64,000 nt of DNA from Myxocyprinus asiaticus (taxonomy: Eukaryota; Chordata; Actinopteri; Cypriniformes; Catostomidae). This document shows positions 22,158 to 33,430 of the stretch, one piece after another. The notes beneath the pieces are model-generated. The model did no database searches and was not told where the DNA came from. It saw only the letters and a list, made by a program, of their open reading frames with translations. The stretch is from contig NC_059374.1 in NCBI RefSeq assembly GCF_019703515.2, positions 18,024,095 through 18,088,094 on the forward strand. The letters run 5' to 3'. Numbering within the stretch: the first letter of the stretch is position 1; each line of letters starts with the position of its first letter. The translations under genes were made by a program, and so were the position numbers.

Positions 22158-23937
22158 ACTATATTTCACATTCCATTCAATGACTTTGTTCATTCATATT
22201 TAGCCATAGCTTACCTGATATACCCATTGTTGTCTTCCAATAATCCTAACTATAGACTTGAGTGTGGATGATGATTGTGGTTTCCATTACTGTCAGCAAG
22301 GCAAAGAACCTCTCTTACCCCATTATAGTGTGTGTGGATTAGAATGCCTCAAAATGTTCAATCACTCATCTAGTTAGTACTGCTGAAAGCATGCTGATGG
22401 AATCTGTTCTTGATGGACACAGGCCAACAAATATTGACAGATATCTTACAGACATATTCAGTAAAGAACATTTGGGACTTTTCAGTAGAGTAGAAGCAGT
22501 TGAGTTTATATCAGTTTTGGAGTACTATATCACACATGGGCTCTTTGATGACTCATAGTGGGTGACATCTGCCGCCATCTACCTTTAGTGTTTAACGATG
22601 GGTGTTTCCTCCTGGCGTCTTGAAATGTTGATGGATGTAGTATATTGCAGAGTTCTTTATATCAAAAAATCTTCCTGTAAAATCTTTTGAAATCTGCTTT
22701 CCCTATTCTGCCATAAATTACCTACTTTTTTTACCACAGATTTGAAGTGCTCTTTGCTATTTTGTATGAATTCGAACATTTGCATTCTGCTTATTGTGGA
22801 GTCGTCTTTGTAGATACATTTTGTATGTAAACGTTGTCTGCATTAATTAAGTTGTTATTAATATTAAAAGGTTTGAATTACACAATTTTCTTTCCTGTGT
22901 TGGCGTACAGCATTTCCTATTGAAATGGAAAGTAGGAACTGGTCGAGAAACACATCAAAGGTCTTATCCTTTTTTTTTTTTTAAATAGTAGGCTTTAGTT
23001 TAAGGCACACTGCCAAACTATTATTCGCTACTTGCTATTCCTACTCTGTGGCATTTGGTATTAGTGTGAGGGGATGTTCTCAATAGAGTGAGCATTTTAT
23101 TGTTATTTTGTCAACTTTTAGAAGTACACAAGCATATAGATGCCTTCAAAGATAACAGACATTGATTAAAAGCCACAAAACACATATTTTGATTTCATGG
23201 GGTCTTTCAAGAGTTATTATATCTGCAACATTTTTAACTCAAAACATCTTTAAAATCTAGATAATGGTAGTAATATAACATTTGTACAAAGGCTGATATT
23301 TTGCTAACTTTTATGTATGGAGGGACTGTGCAAATTAGACCACAGATGGCTTGCCTCACAAATGTCAGTGGAGAGAGTGATAAGAGAAGTGTGGAGAAAA
23401 ACTGAAGGGTTTTGTGTAAGTGTGAACCCGTGTGACCCATGATGCCACTTGTGTCATAATTTCATCTCGACAGTTCAGTGCCCACCATTGTGATTTTGGA
23501 GTTGTGCCAGAAACCACCACACACTTCATCTGAGCACGTCATCATAAATTTGCAGTTGCTTCAGCTTCTCCATGCACAGGATTTGCACTATAAAGATTTG
23601 TTAAAACATACCTGAATAGTTTTTTTTTTTATTTTTTTTTTTTTTTTTTTTTATATATCAAGGTGAAGAATATTTGACTCTAGTGTTATTAATCACATGA
23701 GTAATGGCTGTTAAGACAGTCAGGCAAGGGTAAGTAGCAGCGAGTGAGTAACCGTTAAGTGCTGGTGTTAAGTGCGCAGCTACTGCTGTGTTCTAAACCA
23801 GCAGGCATGGTAGATTTATGATGGTCAAGCCCTCGCAATCTAACAGTCCACAGTCACTGTGTTGCGCTGACCTGAGCCTGCCTGCAGAGGTTTGTGATCT
23901 TCACTGGCAGGTATACTGTTCACTCTGAAAGCCAAGT
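22158..23937. other. No gene seen; poly-T tracts
   Basis: No exon was recognised. Poly-T runs occur at about 22970-22981 and 23620-23652. Nothing else stands out. Confidence 0.4.
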
Positions 23938-24114
23938 CTTTACTGCCCTTGTAATTTGAAAATCTCCACCAAAACAAATGGCTTTTTGTCACTTTTTTTT
24001 TTTTTTATAGAGACAGTAGGAAAAAGGAAATTTGGGGAAGAGAGACAGGGAATAGAACATGTCTCTTGCTGGATTTGAACCATATTTTCCTATTTAAAGA
24101 CCATAGCTCCAAGG
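23938..24114 (-). repeat. tRNA-derived SINE, copy 4 of cluster
   Basis: On the minus strand this copy runs from gaccttggagctatggtctt through ggttcaaatccagcaagaga (B-box-like) to a tail with ccctgtctctcttccccaaa, then tactgtctctataaaaa and ttttcaaattacaagggcag. The body and tail match copy 1 at 24531-24748. The A-box region is damaged. Confidence 0.7.
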
Positions 24115-24302
24115 TCACATCCACACAAATCCATTTTCGTTTGAAAACTCTGTTCACAGTTTCCTAATGTCATCTTTTTCTAAAGTATGCAGTAATAGAG
24201 AGCCTTTTCAAAAGTTTCAGCTTTTAGTAGAGGAAAATGCAGTTTTAGTGTTGATGTGAGGCATAAACTTATCATATTCGATACATAAAAAAAAAAAAAA
24301 AA

Positions 24303-24530
24303 CTCATTAATGTGGTTCTGACCTACTTTTCTGAAGCATAAGTGCTAATCTTTTAGGCCATTGCTCCAACCATCCAGCCATTGGGGCGAGTGAGAAGGAA
24401 TGGGACCGGAACATATCACAGGTTGGAATCGAAGCTGGTTTTCCCACTTGAGCACCAAGGCTCAAAGTGTCTGGAGCAGTTGCACTAATCACGAAGCCAT
24501 GGTTTTGACCTAATGTGGATTTTGTGCTTA
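24303..24530 (-). repeat. tRNA-derived SINE, copies 2 and 3, head to tail
   Basis: The minus strand has two tRNA-like heads in a row. One begins at about 24512 (aaaaccatggcttcgtgatt, then gcttcgattccaacctg as B-box). The other begins at about 24372 (ggttggagcaatggcctaaa, then agattagcacttatgcttc) and is cut short near 24303. The A-box pattern is ATGGCyTnGTGATTAGyGCA and the B-box GnTTCGATTCC. Confidence 0.75.
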
Positions 24531-24748
24531 CTTTACTGCCATTGTAGTTTGAAAAGGGCAAATTAAATGTGGGTTCTCTCTACTTTTTATTGAAAGAGAC
24601 TGTAGGGGACAGGAAGTTATTGGGAAAAGAGATGGGGAATGGGATTGGACCATGTCACAGATTGGAATCAAACCTGCTTTTCCCACTTGAGCACCAAGGT
24701 TCAAAGTGTCTTGAGCATGTGCGCTAATCACTAGGCCATGGCTCCGAC
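24531..24748 (-). repeat. tRNA-derived SINE, copy 1 (best preserved)
   Basis: On the minus strand from 24748 the sequence reads gtcggagccatggcctagtg then attagcgcacatgctcaaga (A-box TGGCCTAGTGATTAG), and caggtttgattccaatctg (B-box). It continues through a conserved middle to a tail with ttcctgtcccctacagtctc and tttcaataaaaagtagagag. The spacing of the two boxes fits an RNA polymerase III promoter of a tRNA-derived SINE. The mature tRNA fold is not kept, so it is not a tRNA gene. Confidence 0.85.
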
Positions 24749-25187
24749 TTAATATGGCTTTTGAAGGTGTAGGTATACAGAACACAGAAACCTGCTGCTG
24801 AGTTATGGGGATTAAGAGAACTCCCAAAGAGATGAAACAAGGTTTCCTGGTTTCTCCCTACAGGAAAGTCATCAGTTAGTAGTGGAATGAGCAACAGAAG
24901 TCTTTGGTAAGGTCTGAGATAGAGCACAATTCTGTTTCTCACTATATACATATAAACATAGAGTGCCATTTTCAAGGGCATTTTTCTTCTCGCTGAATTA
25001 CTTTTCTCAGATGTACTTGGGTCAATGATGTGACAGTAATTTCACTAATAAATTATTCAAAAATACATTACAAACGCAATTCACACAAAACAGTTACTTG
25101 AATGCACTTCTACTATGATGAACATGTTTTCAATTACCGAGTGAAAAGTCATTTTTATATTTTTCTCTGGGGCTTAAAGTCAAAAAT
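24749..25187. other. No gene or clear repeat seen
   Basis: Nothing recognisable lies between the SINE cluster and the gtcatgtggtgtaac repeat region. Confidence 0.4.
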
Positions 25188-25770
25188 GTCATGTGGTGCA
25201 ACTGTGCGGAGACAGCAAAAAAAAAATTAAAAAGTCTCATTAAAAGCTGAAATTCTTGAAAAAAGAAAGGTTGGCATGAGTTGTGCTTAATAATCTTTTA
25301 TTATTATTTCTTTTTTTTTAAATGCAGTGAAACAATTTTATTTTAAAATATGATTAATATTTAAAAAAACTGTTGTCCACCAAATCAAAGTCATGTGGTG
25401 TAACCAACATGTAGGTAGAAATTGTTTTTATCATGTGACAAAAATCCTAAAACAGAGAAGATCTCTTTAGACCCACAAGACTATGTGTGAAGATTTAAAA
25501 ACAAATAATTATTTTGTCATATTATTAAATATCAATATTTTGAAATTTTAATGAAAAGGCACATTTGGTTCAGGTCATTTGGTGTAACCATGAGAACACT
25601 TCTTGATATTCTTGACTTAAAAATTAATGATATTTGTAAAAAATATATATTTCACCTTGAAACATGTTTAAAAACTTTTTTGATATTAATGATGAAGTTG
25701 TTCACTCTCATGTATTCAAGGTGCAAGGAAATTATTTTAATACCTTTTACCTGATGGTTACACCACATGA
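25188..25770. repeat. gtcatgtggtgtaacc motif repeated at regular spacing
   Basis: The 16-base word gtcatgtggtgtaacc occurs at 25188 (as gtcatgtggtgcaact), 25391 (exact) and 25573 (gtcatttggtgtaacc), and in inverted form, ggttacaccacatgac, at 25755-25770. Start-to-start spacings are about 203, 182 and 182 bp. Sequence between the motifs is AT-rich and weakly similar. The part after the third motif (cttgatattcttgactta, aattaatgatatttgtaa) reappears at about 62700-62740. It may be a transposon with sub-terminal repeats or a diverged tandem array. Confidence 0.6.
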
Positions 25771-26859
25771 CATTATTAAAGTCATTAAATCGTCTTTTTT
25801 TTTTATTTTTTATAAAATGCAATAAATGTTTTTCGAACAATTTGTAAAAACAAAATTAACTCAAAGATTACATTTACATTACATTTCTCCAACACGTGTT
25901 TTAAACTAGATTTTTAAAATATATCAAAAAAATGTCACCTCTGACAATTTTATTTGTCAGTGATCCACTTACAATTCATGGCTTTTGAATGGATGGTATT
26001 AACACCTCCATACAATTCTGAGAAAGAAATGGAGATGAATGAGAGAAAGAGAGAGATAGCTTTCATAAAGAAGGCATTCAGATTTGCTCTCAGCCCTTCC
26101 AAAGTTCCTTTTGTTGAGCATTCTCTACAACGATTGGCCACTTCCCCAGTGGCCTGCTTGTCAAAGGCTGTGTAAAAGGTGTGAGTACAGTGTTGTGACA
26201 CCTGTCCTCATCTGTATCACTTTGCAAACCGATGGCTTGCTAATCTGACCTGAGGGCATGCCAGAGAATGTATAATGCGGTTGGGAGGCCATCAAGAATC
26301 ATTGATGAGCTTGGGAGAAGCAGTGGTTTGAACACACTGGCCGTTATAGCTACATAGTTGACCCTAATATGCCCACACGATGTAGGAAGGCATGAAAGGA
26401 GAGATCAGAAGGTTGTAGCTCCTGACACTGTGGGTTAGGTGAAGGGGGACAATCATGAATATGTAAAAAGCCTGCAGGGATTGTCTATCCTGCTGTTATA
26501 GCACATGGGCCTTCCTCTCGATTGCTTTTCTGTGCTGCAGAGCAGCTGTTATGCTTGCTTGTGTGCTGGATGAATTTGAGGTTTTGCTTTTTATTGTGAC
26601 TATTGTTTTCCCTATTGCTTGTTGGCCATTGGGGGTTGGGCTTGCAAGTGTTTAAACTGATTGAATTTCAGGTATTTCTTTTATCATGAAATAACAAGTA
26701 AATTGAAGTCGTTATTTACTGGAAATGGTACTATCCACCATTGCTCTTAATTCTCATTCGCTCTTACACATATTCAATCTAGCCATGTTTGATCGGTGTC
26801 TAGACACACAAGAACCAATTGCGTTTGGTTTTATTGATGTCAAACCTGGTGCAATGAAT
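25771..26859. other. No gene seen
   Basis: Short complementary open frames at 25950-26200 and a frame starting at 26725 have no recognisable motif; the latter runs into repeat S and is taken as chance. Confidence 0.45.
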
Positions 26860-27415
26860 CTTGAATACAACATGATCACACAGGGAATCGACATGTTGCT
26901 TCCTAATGTTTATGAACCCTGTAATCGACAACATTCTGCTGAAATACTAAAAGCGCCATCCCCCATCAGACATTTTGGCATCAATTAATATGTGATCACC
27001 ATTCCTTCTGGTGCTACTAATAGCGCATTGCGTGAGCAACCTCAGAGACACAGGTTCTGGTCCCATAGGTACCAGGAAGTAATTGCGATCACATAAAAAA
27101 TGGTGAGTGCAATTGAGAGGTTGCATTTTCACTCTAAAATTAAAATTTTACTTCACTGATGTTTAGGTTTAGGGTGAAAGGTTAATAAATATGCATTCCT
27201 GTTGACTGTATTAAATCTTTTAAAACGGAAAATACAACTCACTTTTTGGCACCTTCTGTGGACATTCACCAGGAAACTTAAGCTCACTTGTGCCCATACT
27301 GTGTACGTTCAACCACACTTCCAGCTTCAGCCACTGGGGTCAGCACAGACCGGTTTCAGAAGCTGAACTTTCAACCTTCTGTCACCGAATTCACAGTGAG
27401 ATCAGTCTGCAACTG
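26860..27415 (+). repeat. Dispersed repeat S, copy B
   Basis: It contains catgatcacacagggaatcg, cgacatgttgcttcc and later caggttctggtcccat (tRNA B-box-like), accaggaagtaattgcgatc, gagaggttgcattttcactc, gatgtttaggtttagggtga, aatatgcattcctgttgact, gccactggggtcag and gaattcacagtgagatcagtc. All occur in the same order in copies A, C and D. The upstream boundary is uncertain. Confidence 0.75.
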
Positions 27416-28305
27416 TAAATGACTCCTTTAAAAAGCCATGTTAGCGGTTCCCTCATCCTTGGTTTTCAAAGCCTCTTTTCCAACTTCTCAAAGCAGTGTG
27501 TGGAGAGAAGGGGCCAAGCATCAAGGGTTTTGAAGTGTCCCTTTCATGCCATATTATCTTAGCAAGTCCACTTGTACAGAATGTCTTTGCTGATGCTGTT
27601 CTCTTCATTCTAATTCTAAGACAAAGTTGAAGCATAGCAATAAGTCTGAACAAATGAGTCAGTGCTTTAGAGTCAAGAGTCAGTGCTTTAGAGTTCAAAG
27701 AGTCCTAAGAAGATCAATGTATGGCTGATGGTTTTCTCTTCCTCTTTGGAAGAAATCGGTCTGACAGTGTCTGACAAGCCGCCCTCTGTTCAACTGTGTT
27801 TTATGGTAAGAAATGAGAGGTGCATTCCAGTTTACCTCCTCTACCTCAGTCTACTTTGCCTTTGGTTCATATTTGTTCATCAGTCTAGGGAGGGCGGAAC
27901 TGGGTTGTAAATCATAGCTTAATCTTAAAAGACGATTGATCCCAATGGAACTGCACTGATGGCCTGGTAATAAAGTCCGGCACCATGCATTTGATGACCA
28001 CACATGTGGTTCTGCTGAGTAGGCCTGCCTCTGTTGGGTAATTGATTGACTTTTTTGTTAAAGCCTGGTGTATTAATTGCAGCCCCAGTGACACACTGAC
28101 CTTAATGGATGGGAGTGGCTGCCATCTCCTCAGGCATAAAGCCCTTTCCATCTGGCCCCTGTGCAGCTGGGGACCCCAGGGTCTTTTTCTGCACACGTCC
28201 GCTGCTGTGTCTGTTTGTGTTGTTTTGTTCCCTTTAGATTAAAGGCCTTTGGGACACGATGAAAACATTGTGGCCTTGGATTTACTAGCTGTGAACCTTG
28301 GCTAC

Positions 28306-28345
<40 letters not shown>

Positions 28346-28691
28346 GTGTATTTGCATGGCTAAAGGAGGGAAACGTCAGAAAGTCCATTCATTATTGCCT
28401 TGTTTTCCCAGTCACATGGTCTTGTGATACTGCAAAACGTAGCCTCTGGCTAGAAATGTGTTTTTATGCCCTTTATACTCCTATAATTATGCAGAAAATT
28501 GTGGATTTTTTTTTCATTTTAAACTACATAATTTATTTTTCTGCCATTGTAAAAAAAAAAAAAAAAAAAAAAAATAGTCCCAGCAAAATTTTACACCATT
28601 GGTTGAGTCAATGTTGCTGTGTCTGGCTGGTTGGGACACACAAACAAACATCCTACTGTACAAATGGCTAACTTACAGTTGTCTCTGCATA
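27416..28691. other. No gene seen; homopolymer tracts
   Basis: An uninterrupted T-run occupies 28308-28342 (35 bases) and an A-run about 28551-28574. Open frames across them encode only lysine or phenylalanine runs. No exon was recognised. Confidence 0.5.
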
Positions 28692-28848
28692 TTAAAGGGA
28701 TAGCTTACCCAAAAATTAAAATCATTTTATAACTTACTCATTTACCCGAATTTTGTTCCAAACCCATATGACTTACTTTCTTCTTTTGAACACAAGAATA
28801 GATTTTAGGCAGAATGACTCAACCCATTTTTGGGTGAAGTATTTTAAC
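28692..28848. mobile_element. TTAA-type MITE, 157 bp
   Basis: Starts ttaaagggatagcttaccca and ends cccatttttgggtgaagtat then ttaa; these are the inverted ends of the cyprinid TTAA MITE family. Short internal region, no coding capacity. Confidence 0.8.
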
Positions 28849-29637
28849 TTCAATAAAAATCACACTTACAATTTAAGATAAATGCTTTCATTTTATGTGG
28901 CTCACAACGTAATGTGTTTTGTGGTTTAGTACTATTTAACGGCCACTATGTTGTTCAGGGAGGCCCTGTATCTCCGGCAGTAACAGGCAGTAGACGGGCC
29001 GTATTAACACATCTCTTGGGACTGCTTTCACAGATGGTCCTTGGAAGGATTCTCTTTATGTAAATAATGGTGCTGTACAGTTGGACACAAAGGCTTACAT
29101 CTCCCCATACCCCTGTCAGTGCTATCTCTTCCAGTTAATTCCATTTATTTACAACAGTGAATATTATGCTGCAAGAGGAGCCCTGCTAATAAGGCACGAC
29201 ACCCCTCTCAGCTGGTCGCATCACAGCCATGCCAAATCTCGTCTTTCATTTCTCTTCCTTCTGTCTCAGCATGACATCTTCTCTCGGCTCCTTTCAGCTT
29301 TGTTGTAAGCACTTCATAACCAGGGTACATAATTAACCTTCTTTTAAGTGAAAAATGCAGTAGAAAACAAAGAGCCTCTGTCTAGATTAGGGCACTCCTC
29401 CTGTAAGACAGGAAGTTGATTTTAAGAGGTGCTTACTACAATCAAATATTGATGTATCGCAATGCTTTTTCTCACTATATTGTATCGATACCTTAGGTCC
29501 ATGTATCGATATTTATATTCAACTACAGTATTTGTGCTTTTCTGTTGTGTCCAGCATTTTAATAAAGAAAAAGCAGGTCGTAGATTAATTGTCTGATGCT
29601 CAGTAAAGTTGACAATCCTCTCTTTCTTTGTTTGCAG
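28849..29637. other. 3' end of traf4 intron 1; hAT-like fragment
   Basis: At about 29430-29525 words such as attgatgtatcgcaatgc and tgtatcgataccttaggtcc suggest a degraded hAT fragment. The stretch ends with the pyrimidine-rich acceptor tctttctttgtttgcag at 29621-29637, which precedes traf4 exon 2. Confidence 0.6.
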
Positions 29638-29689
29638 TGAGGGGGTCTTCAAGTGCCCTGAGGACCAGCTCCCACTGGATTATGCCAAG
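29638..29689 (+). CDS. traf4: TRAF4, coding exon 2 (RING tail)
   Basis: This exon belongs to TRAF4, a scaffold and RING-type E3 ubiquitin ligase of the TNF-receptor-associated factor family that acts at the cytoplasmic face of receptors and at cell junctions. The 52 bases complete a split serine codon and encode EGVFKCPEDQLPLDYAK, the end of the RING finger; the CPED pair supplies the last zinc ligands (TRAF RINGs end CPxD). The acceptor tttgcag ends at 29637 and the donor gtaatg starts at 29690. It starts in phase 2 and ends in phase 0. About 48 residues, including most of the RING, must come from an upstream exon that I could not find by eye, so intron 1 is probably longer than 29 kb. Fish often keep two copies (traf4a, traf4b); I cannot decide firmly which this is. 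Confidence 0.95.
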
Positions 29690-30618
29690 GTAATGGACTC
29701 GGCACTAATCTTTCATGCATTCTGTTGTTGAACAGATTACAATTCAATCTCGCACATTGATTTACATTCCTGTAACGTACAGTGGAATGGACTTAAAGGG
29801 GCCTCGCTTTTTGGCTTTACTCTCTGAGATTTACTCTCAACTTTCCTCGATTGGTACGAGTGCTGCTGTGTCAACAATCGCACGCTGCGTTTGAGTCAGA
29901 GTTTGGTGAGGCTCTGGTCCTGCCCCAGGCATTCACCCCCTGTCCACTTTCTTCAAACCACTTGAGTAATCACACTAATGAACTACTATGGGCCACTCAT
30001 GTCTTGGGAATTTGAAAAGAGGGGAAAAAAAGAAAAGAGTGAAGGAGACATGGATGACTCATAGCTTAGTTCTGAATGTGACAAGATAACTTACATTCTG
30101 TCTTGCAGACTCCTGAAACTTGTTAAAGGAGCAGTTCATCCAAAATAAAAATTTTCTCATCATTCACTCACTCATGTTGTTCCAAACCTCTTTGGCAATC
30201 TTTCCTCCGTGGAACACAAAAGGAGAAGTAGTAAGCTCATGAGAAAAGGAGTTTTGTGCACTGTATTCAAGTCTTTTGATACCATATGATAGCTTTGTGT
30301 GAGGAACGGAACAAAATTAGTTATTATTCACTTTGCCATGTGTTGAGATTGGTTATAACTAGGCATGTCATAAAATATCGATATATTGATTACTGATCGG
30401 GCCGTTTTTTTTTTAATCAATATATTTTTGTCGACATTTAAAAGCCTAATTTGCGTGCTTTCCAATACACTCTGTTGGGCTTCTGTTGAATGTCTGGCAT
30501 AATAGAGTTCGGAAACCACAAGGGGGTGATATAACATTTACTGAAACAGATGTCACAATATAGAACGTGTATTTTATAGTTCCTTGCCACAGGACGCATA
30601 CACACAAAAGTTACAAAG

Positions 30619-32274
30619 CAGGGCTCAACGCTAAGGATTTTTTCTACTGGCCCAGTCGGGCCAGTGCTTCAGATTTTTACTGGCCCTGCCAAAATTTTCA
30701 CTGGCCCCAACACATAAATGATAAATAGCTGTTTTTACCATCATGGCTTTAAAAATGTGTCTGAAGATAAATATTTTTTTCATATATTATGTTTTTAAGA
30801 CAATGCCCCCAAACTGAATCACATTTATAATTTGCAAGATATGATTTATGCATTATGTAATCCCATATAAGCACTTCACAGATATAAATTCATAAATACA
30901 TCATATTAACCTCAGCCATACTGCCATTTACACAAATTTTTAGATGTAGAGTTCTGTGGAGGAGATGATGTGTTTTCGGTCACCTGTTTAGTCATGCTAT
31001 CATGCAACTTTTGGCCATGTGTAGTGTATTCACACACAGGATCAAAGATTTAATCACTGAGTTAAAGATGTGATTATTTTCTGAATGTAATAAACATATG
31101 AATCCCTGAGAAGAGACTTGCTACCAAATTGGTTGTGATGTGTAATATACATTCGGGAGATATTAGGCCTAATCTGTGAATTAACACTTTGTACTGTATA
31201 TAACATGAAATCAGACAATCTAAAGACCAACACAGACTGATGCACAAAGCACAAAAACAAAAATACCTGTACGGTCCAAAAATGAGAAATGCTACTGGTG
31301 TTTCATGAGGATGATATGAAGTAGACAGTTCTGAATATTCATCTCCACCCTGCAGCTGAACAGCTCTGATAATAATAGCCATAGTGATTTTGCTTCTTTT
31401 CATATCAAACGCAATTATAATGTCGAATTAATGTTTACATTTTGAAACAAACCTAATTAAATGTATACTTACATTTTGGATATTGAGCAGCTTGTGATTT
31501 CCAGACACGTGTATAACTGGGGTTTAACAAATTTTATTACGTCTCATTCGGCGCTTCATCTCTAAAGGCGAATTAATGAGAGAATGTGTTTTTCTTTTTT
31601 CTTTTTTTTTTTTTTTTTTTTTATACAGTGGGAATAAATCTAGAGCTCTGTCCCTTTACGAGAGCACATGCATGTTAAACAGTCTACGCTGCATGGAGAG
31701 AGAGGATGATGATGAGACATATGCACGGAGAGACATGGATTTTCAGTCCTACAGAAAGAAACTGTTGATTTCTTGTGTTGCAATGTGTGGATTACTGCTT
31801 TTCACCAACACGTAAAAATGAAAAAATGTGGGGATTTCGCGCACTATGAACATGGAATGTGCGGGGATACTTAAAATGTTGCGCAAGACGTGCAATCCCG
31901 GTACGAAATTCATTAAGTGGTGTTTTTTCCCTTCTATTTTCTACACATTGGTAATAGCTGCTGCTAAGACACTTGGAAAAGAGCGAGGACAGTACTAGGA
32001 GAGTGCACTCGGTGTCTGCACGGGACTGTGCCTTGGCGCGTCCAGTATATTATGCATTTGCACGTCTTTGCGAGATAAATATACTCGCACTCGCTCCTCG
32101 GTTAGAAGACTTTGTTCGCTCCATGATTTTTGTGCTCTCTTGCTTGTTGTTTGCTTGCACTAATGTTATAAATGCAGGACTGGCCCAATTGGGCAAGTGA
32201 CAGTTCTAGCAACTGGCCCAAATCTTTCTCTCACTGGCTTCCGGCCATCTGGCAGTCCTTATTGTCAAGCCCTG
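30619..32274. mobile_element. 1656-bp hAT element nested in repeat X
   Basis: Left end cagggctcaacgctaagga; right end tccttattgtcaagccctg, whose complement cagggcttgacaataagga matches 15 of 19. Both sub-terminal regions carry ctggcccaa-type repeats. The flanks share caaag, but the full 8-bp duplication is not intact. No transposase motif was found. Confidence 0.78.
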
Positions 32275-32785
32275 CAAAGATTTTTGCACTTGTTCAAGAA
32301 TGAAAGTTGCGTTGATGAGTTTGCAGGTTTAACTGGACAAACTAAACGATTAGAAATTATTATGCAATTTCTCTGTATGTATCTTTGAACAGGTTTCATT
32401 CAAGCTGTCAAACCACAAAAATACATACTTGTAACTGAAAATACATTGTTTAGGCTATATGAAAGATGCATGTACACAATAAATCATCCACTGATGGCTA
32501 AAGTATATAATTTTTGTCCTTTTGATAATGATTTGGGTTGAATTTAATGGAAAACTATACGAGTTACACTTCGTGGTGCTGCAGATTTTTGAGCAGCCTC
32601 GGGAGACGGTGAGCCCGCGGTCTGTGCGTCCATACATCGATCAGCCACAACATTAAAACCACCTGCCTAATATTGTGTAGTCCACCAGCGCCTATTCTGA
32701 GATGATATTCTTCTTACCACAATTGTACAGAGCGGTTATCTGAGTTACCGTAGACTTTGTCAGTTCGAACCAGTCTGGCCATTCT

Positions 32786-32998
32786 CTATTGACCTCTCTC
32801 ATCAACAACGCATTTCCATCCACAGAACTGCCCCTCACTGGATGTTTTTTGTTTTTGGCCCCATTCTGAGTAAATTATAGAGACTGTTGTGTGTGAAAAT
32901 CCCAGGAGATCAGCAGTTACAGAAATACTCAAACTAGGCCATCTGGCACCAACAATCATGCCATGGTCCAAATCACTGAGATAAAAATGTTTCCCCAT
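32786..32998 (-). pseudogene. Tc1-like transposase N-terminus, left arm
   Basis: The minus strand encodes MGKHFYLSDLDHGMIVGARW then PSLSISVTADLLGFSHTTVS and IIYSEWGQKQKTSSEGQF, the first helix-turn-helix of a Tc1 transposase. It carries substitutions (arginine to isoleucine in the SRIY core) and lacks the catalytic domain. Confidence 0.85.
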
Positions 32999-33102
32999 TG
33001 TGATGGTTGATGTGAACAATTACTGAAGTTCCTGACCCGTATCTGCGTGATTTTATGCACTGCACTGCTGCCACACGATTGGCTGATTAGATAATCGCAT
33101 GG

Positions 33103-33430
33103 ATGATTGTTGGTGCCAGACGGGCTGGTCTGAGTATTTCTGTAACTGCTGATCTCCTGGGATTTTCACACACAACAGTCTCTAGAATTTACTCAAAATG
33201 GTGCCAAAAACAAAAAACATCCAGTGAGCGGCAGTTCTGCGGATGGAAATGCCTTGTTGATGAGAGAGGTCAACAGAGAATGGCCAGACTTGTTTGAACT
33301 GACAAAGGCTACGGTAATTCAGATAACTGCTCTGTACAATTGTGATGAGAAGAATATCATCTCAGAATGCTATTCTGAGATGCGGGTTGGCGTTGTTTTG
33401 GCGGCACGAGGGGGACCTACACAATATTAG
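33103..33430 (+). pseudogene. Tc1-like transposase fragment, right arm
   Basis: The plus strand encodes MIVGARRAGLSISVTADLLG then FSHTTVSRIYSKWCQKQKTS and RQFCGWKCLVDERGQQRMARL. In another frame near 33378-33430 it encodes VGVVLAARGGPTQY and a stop. The latter matches the usual C-terminal end of Tc1 transposases (AxKGGPTxY). The N-terminal DNA-binding part is therefore joined to the very C-terminus and the DDE domain is deleted. Confidence 0.82.

Noticed and set aside
24700..24748. tRNA-like sequence on the minus strand
   Set aside because: Same reasoning: the boxes are kept but stems are not, and several copies with common tails follow each other.
26725..26988. 87-codon open frame that looks protein-like
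   Set aside because: Its second half is part of dispersed repeat S, found at three other places in non-coding context; no motif or splice context supports it.
28130..28671. Open frames with lysine or phenylalanine runs
   Set aside because: They arise from the 35-base T-run and 24-base A-run in intronic DNA.
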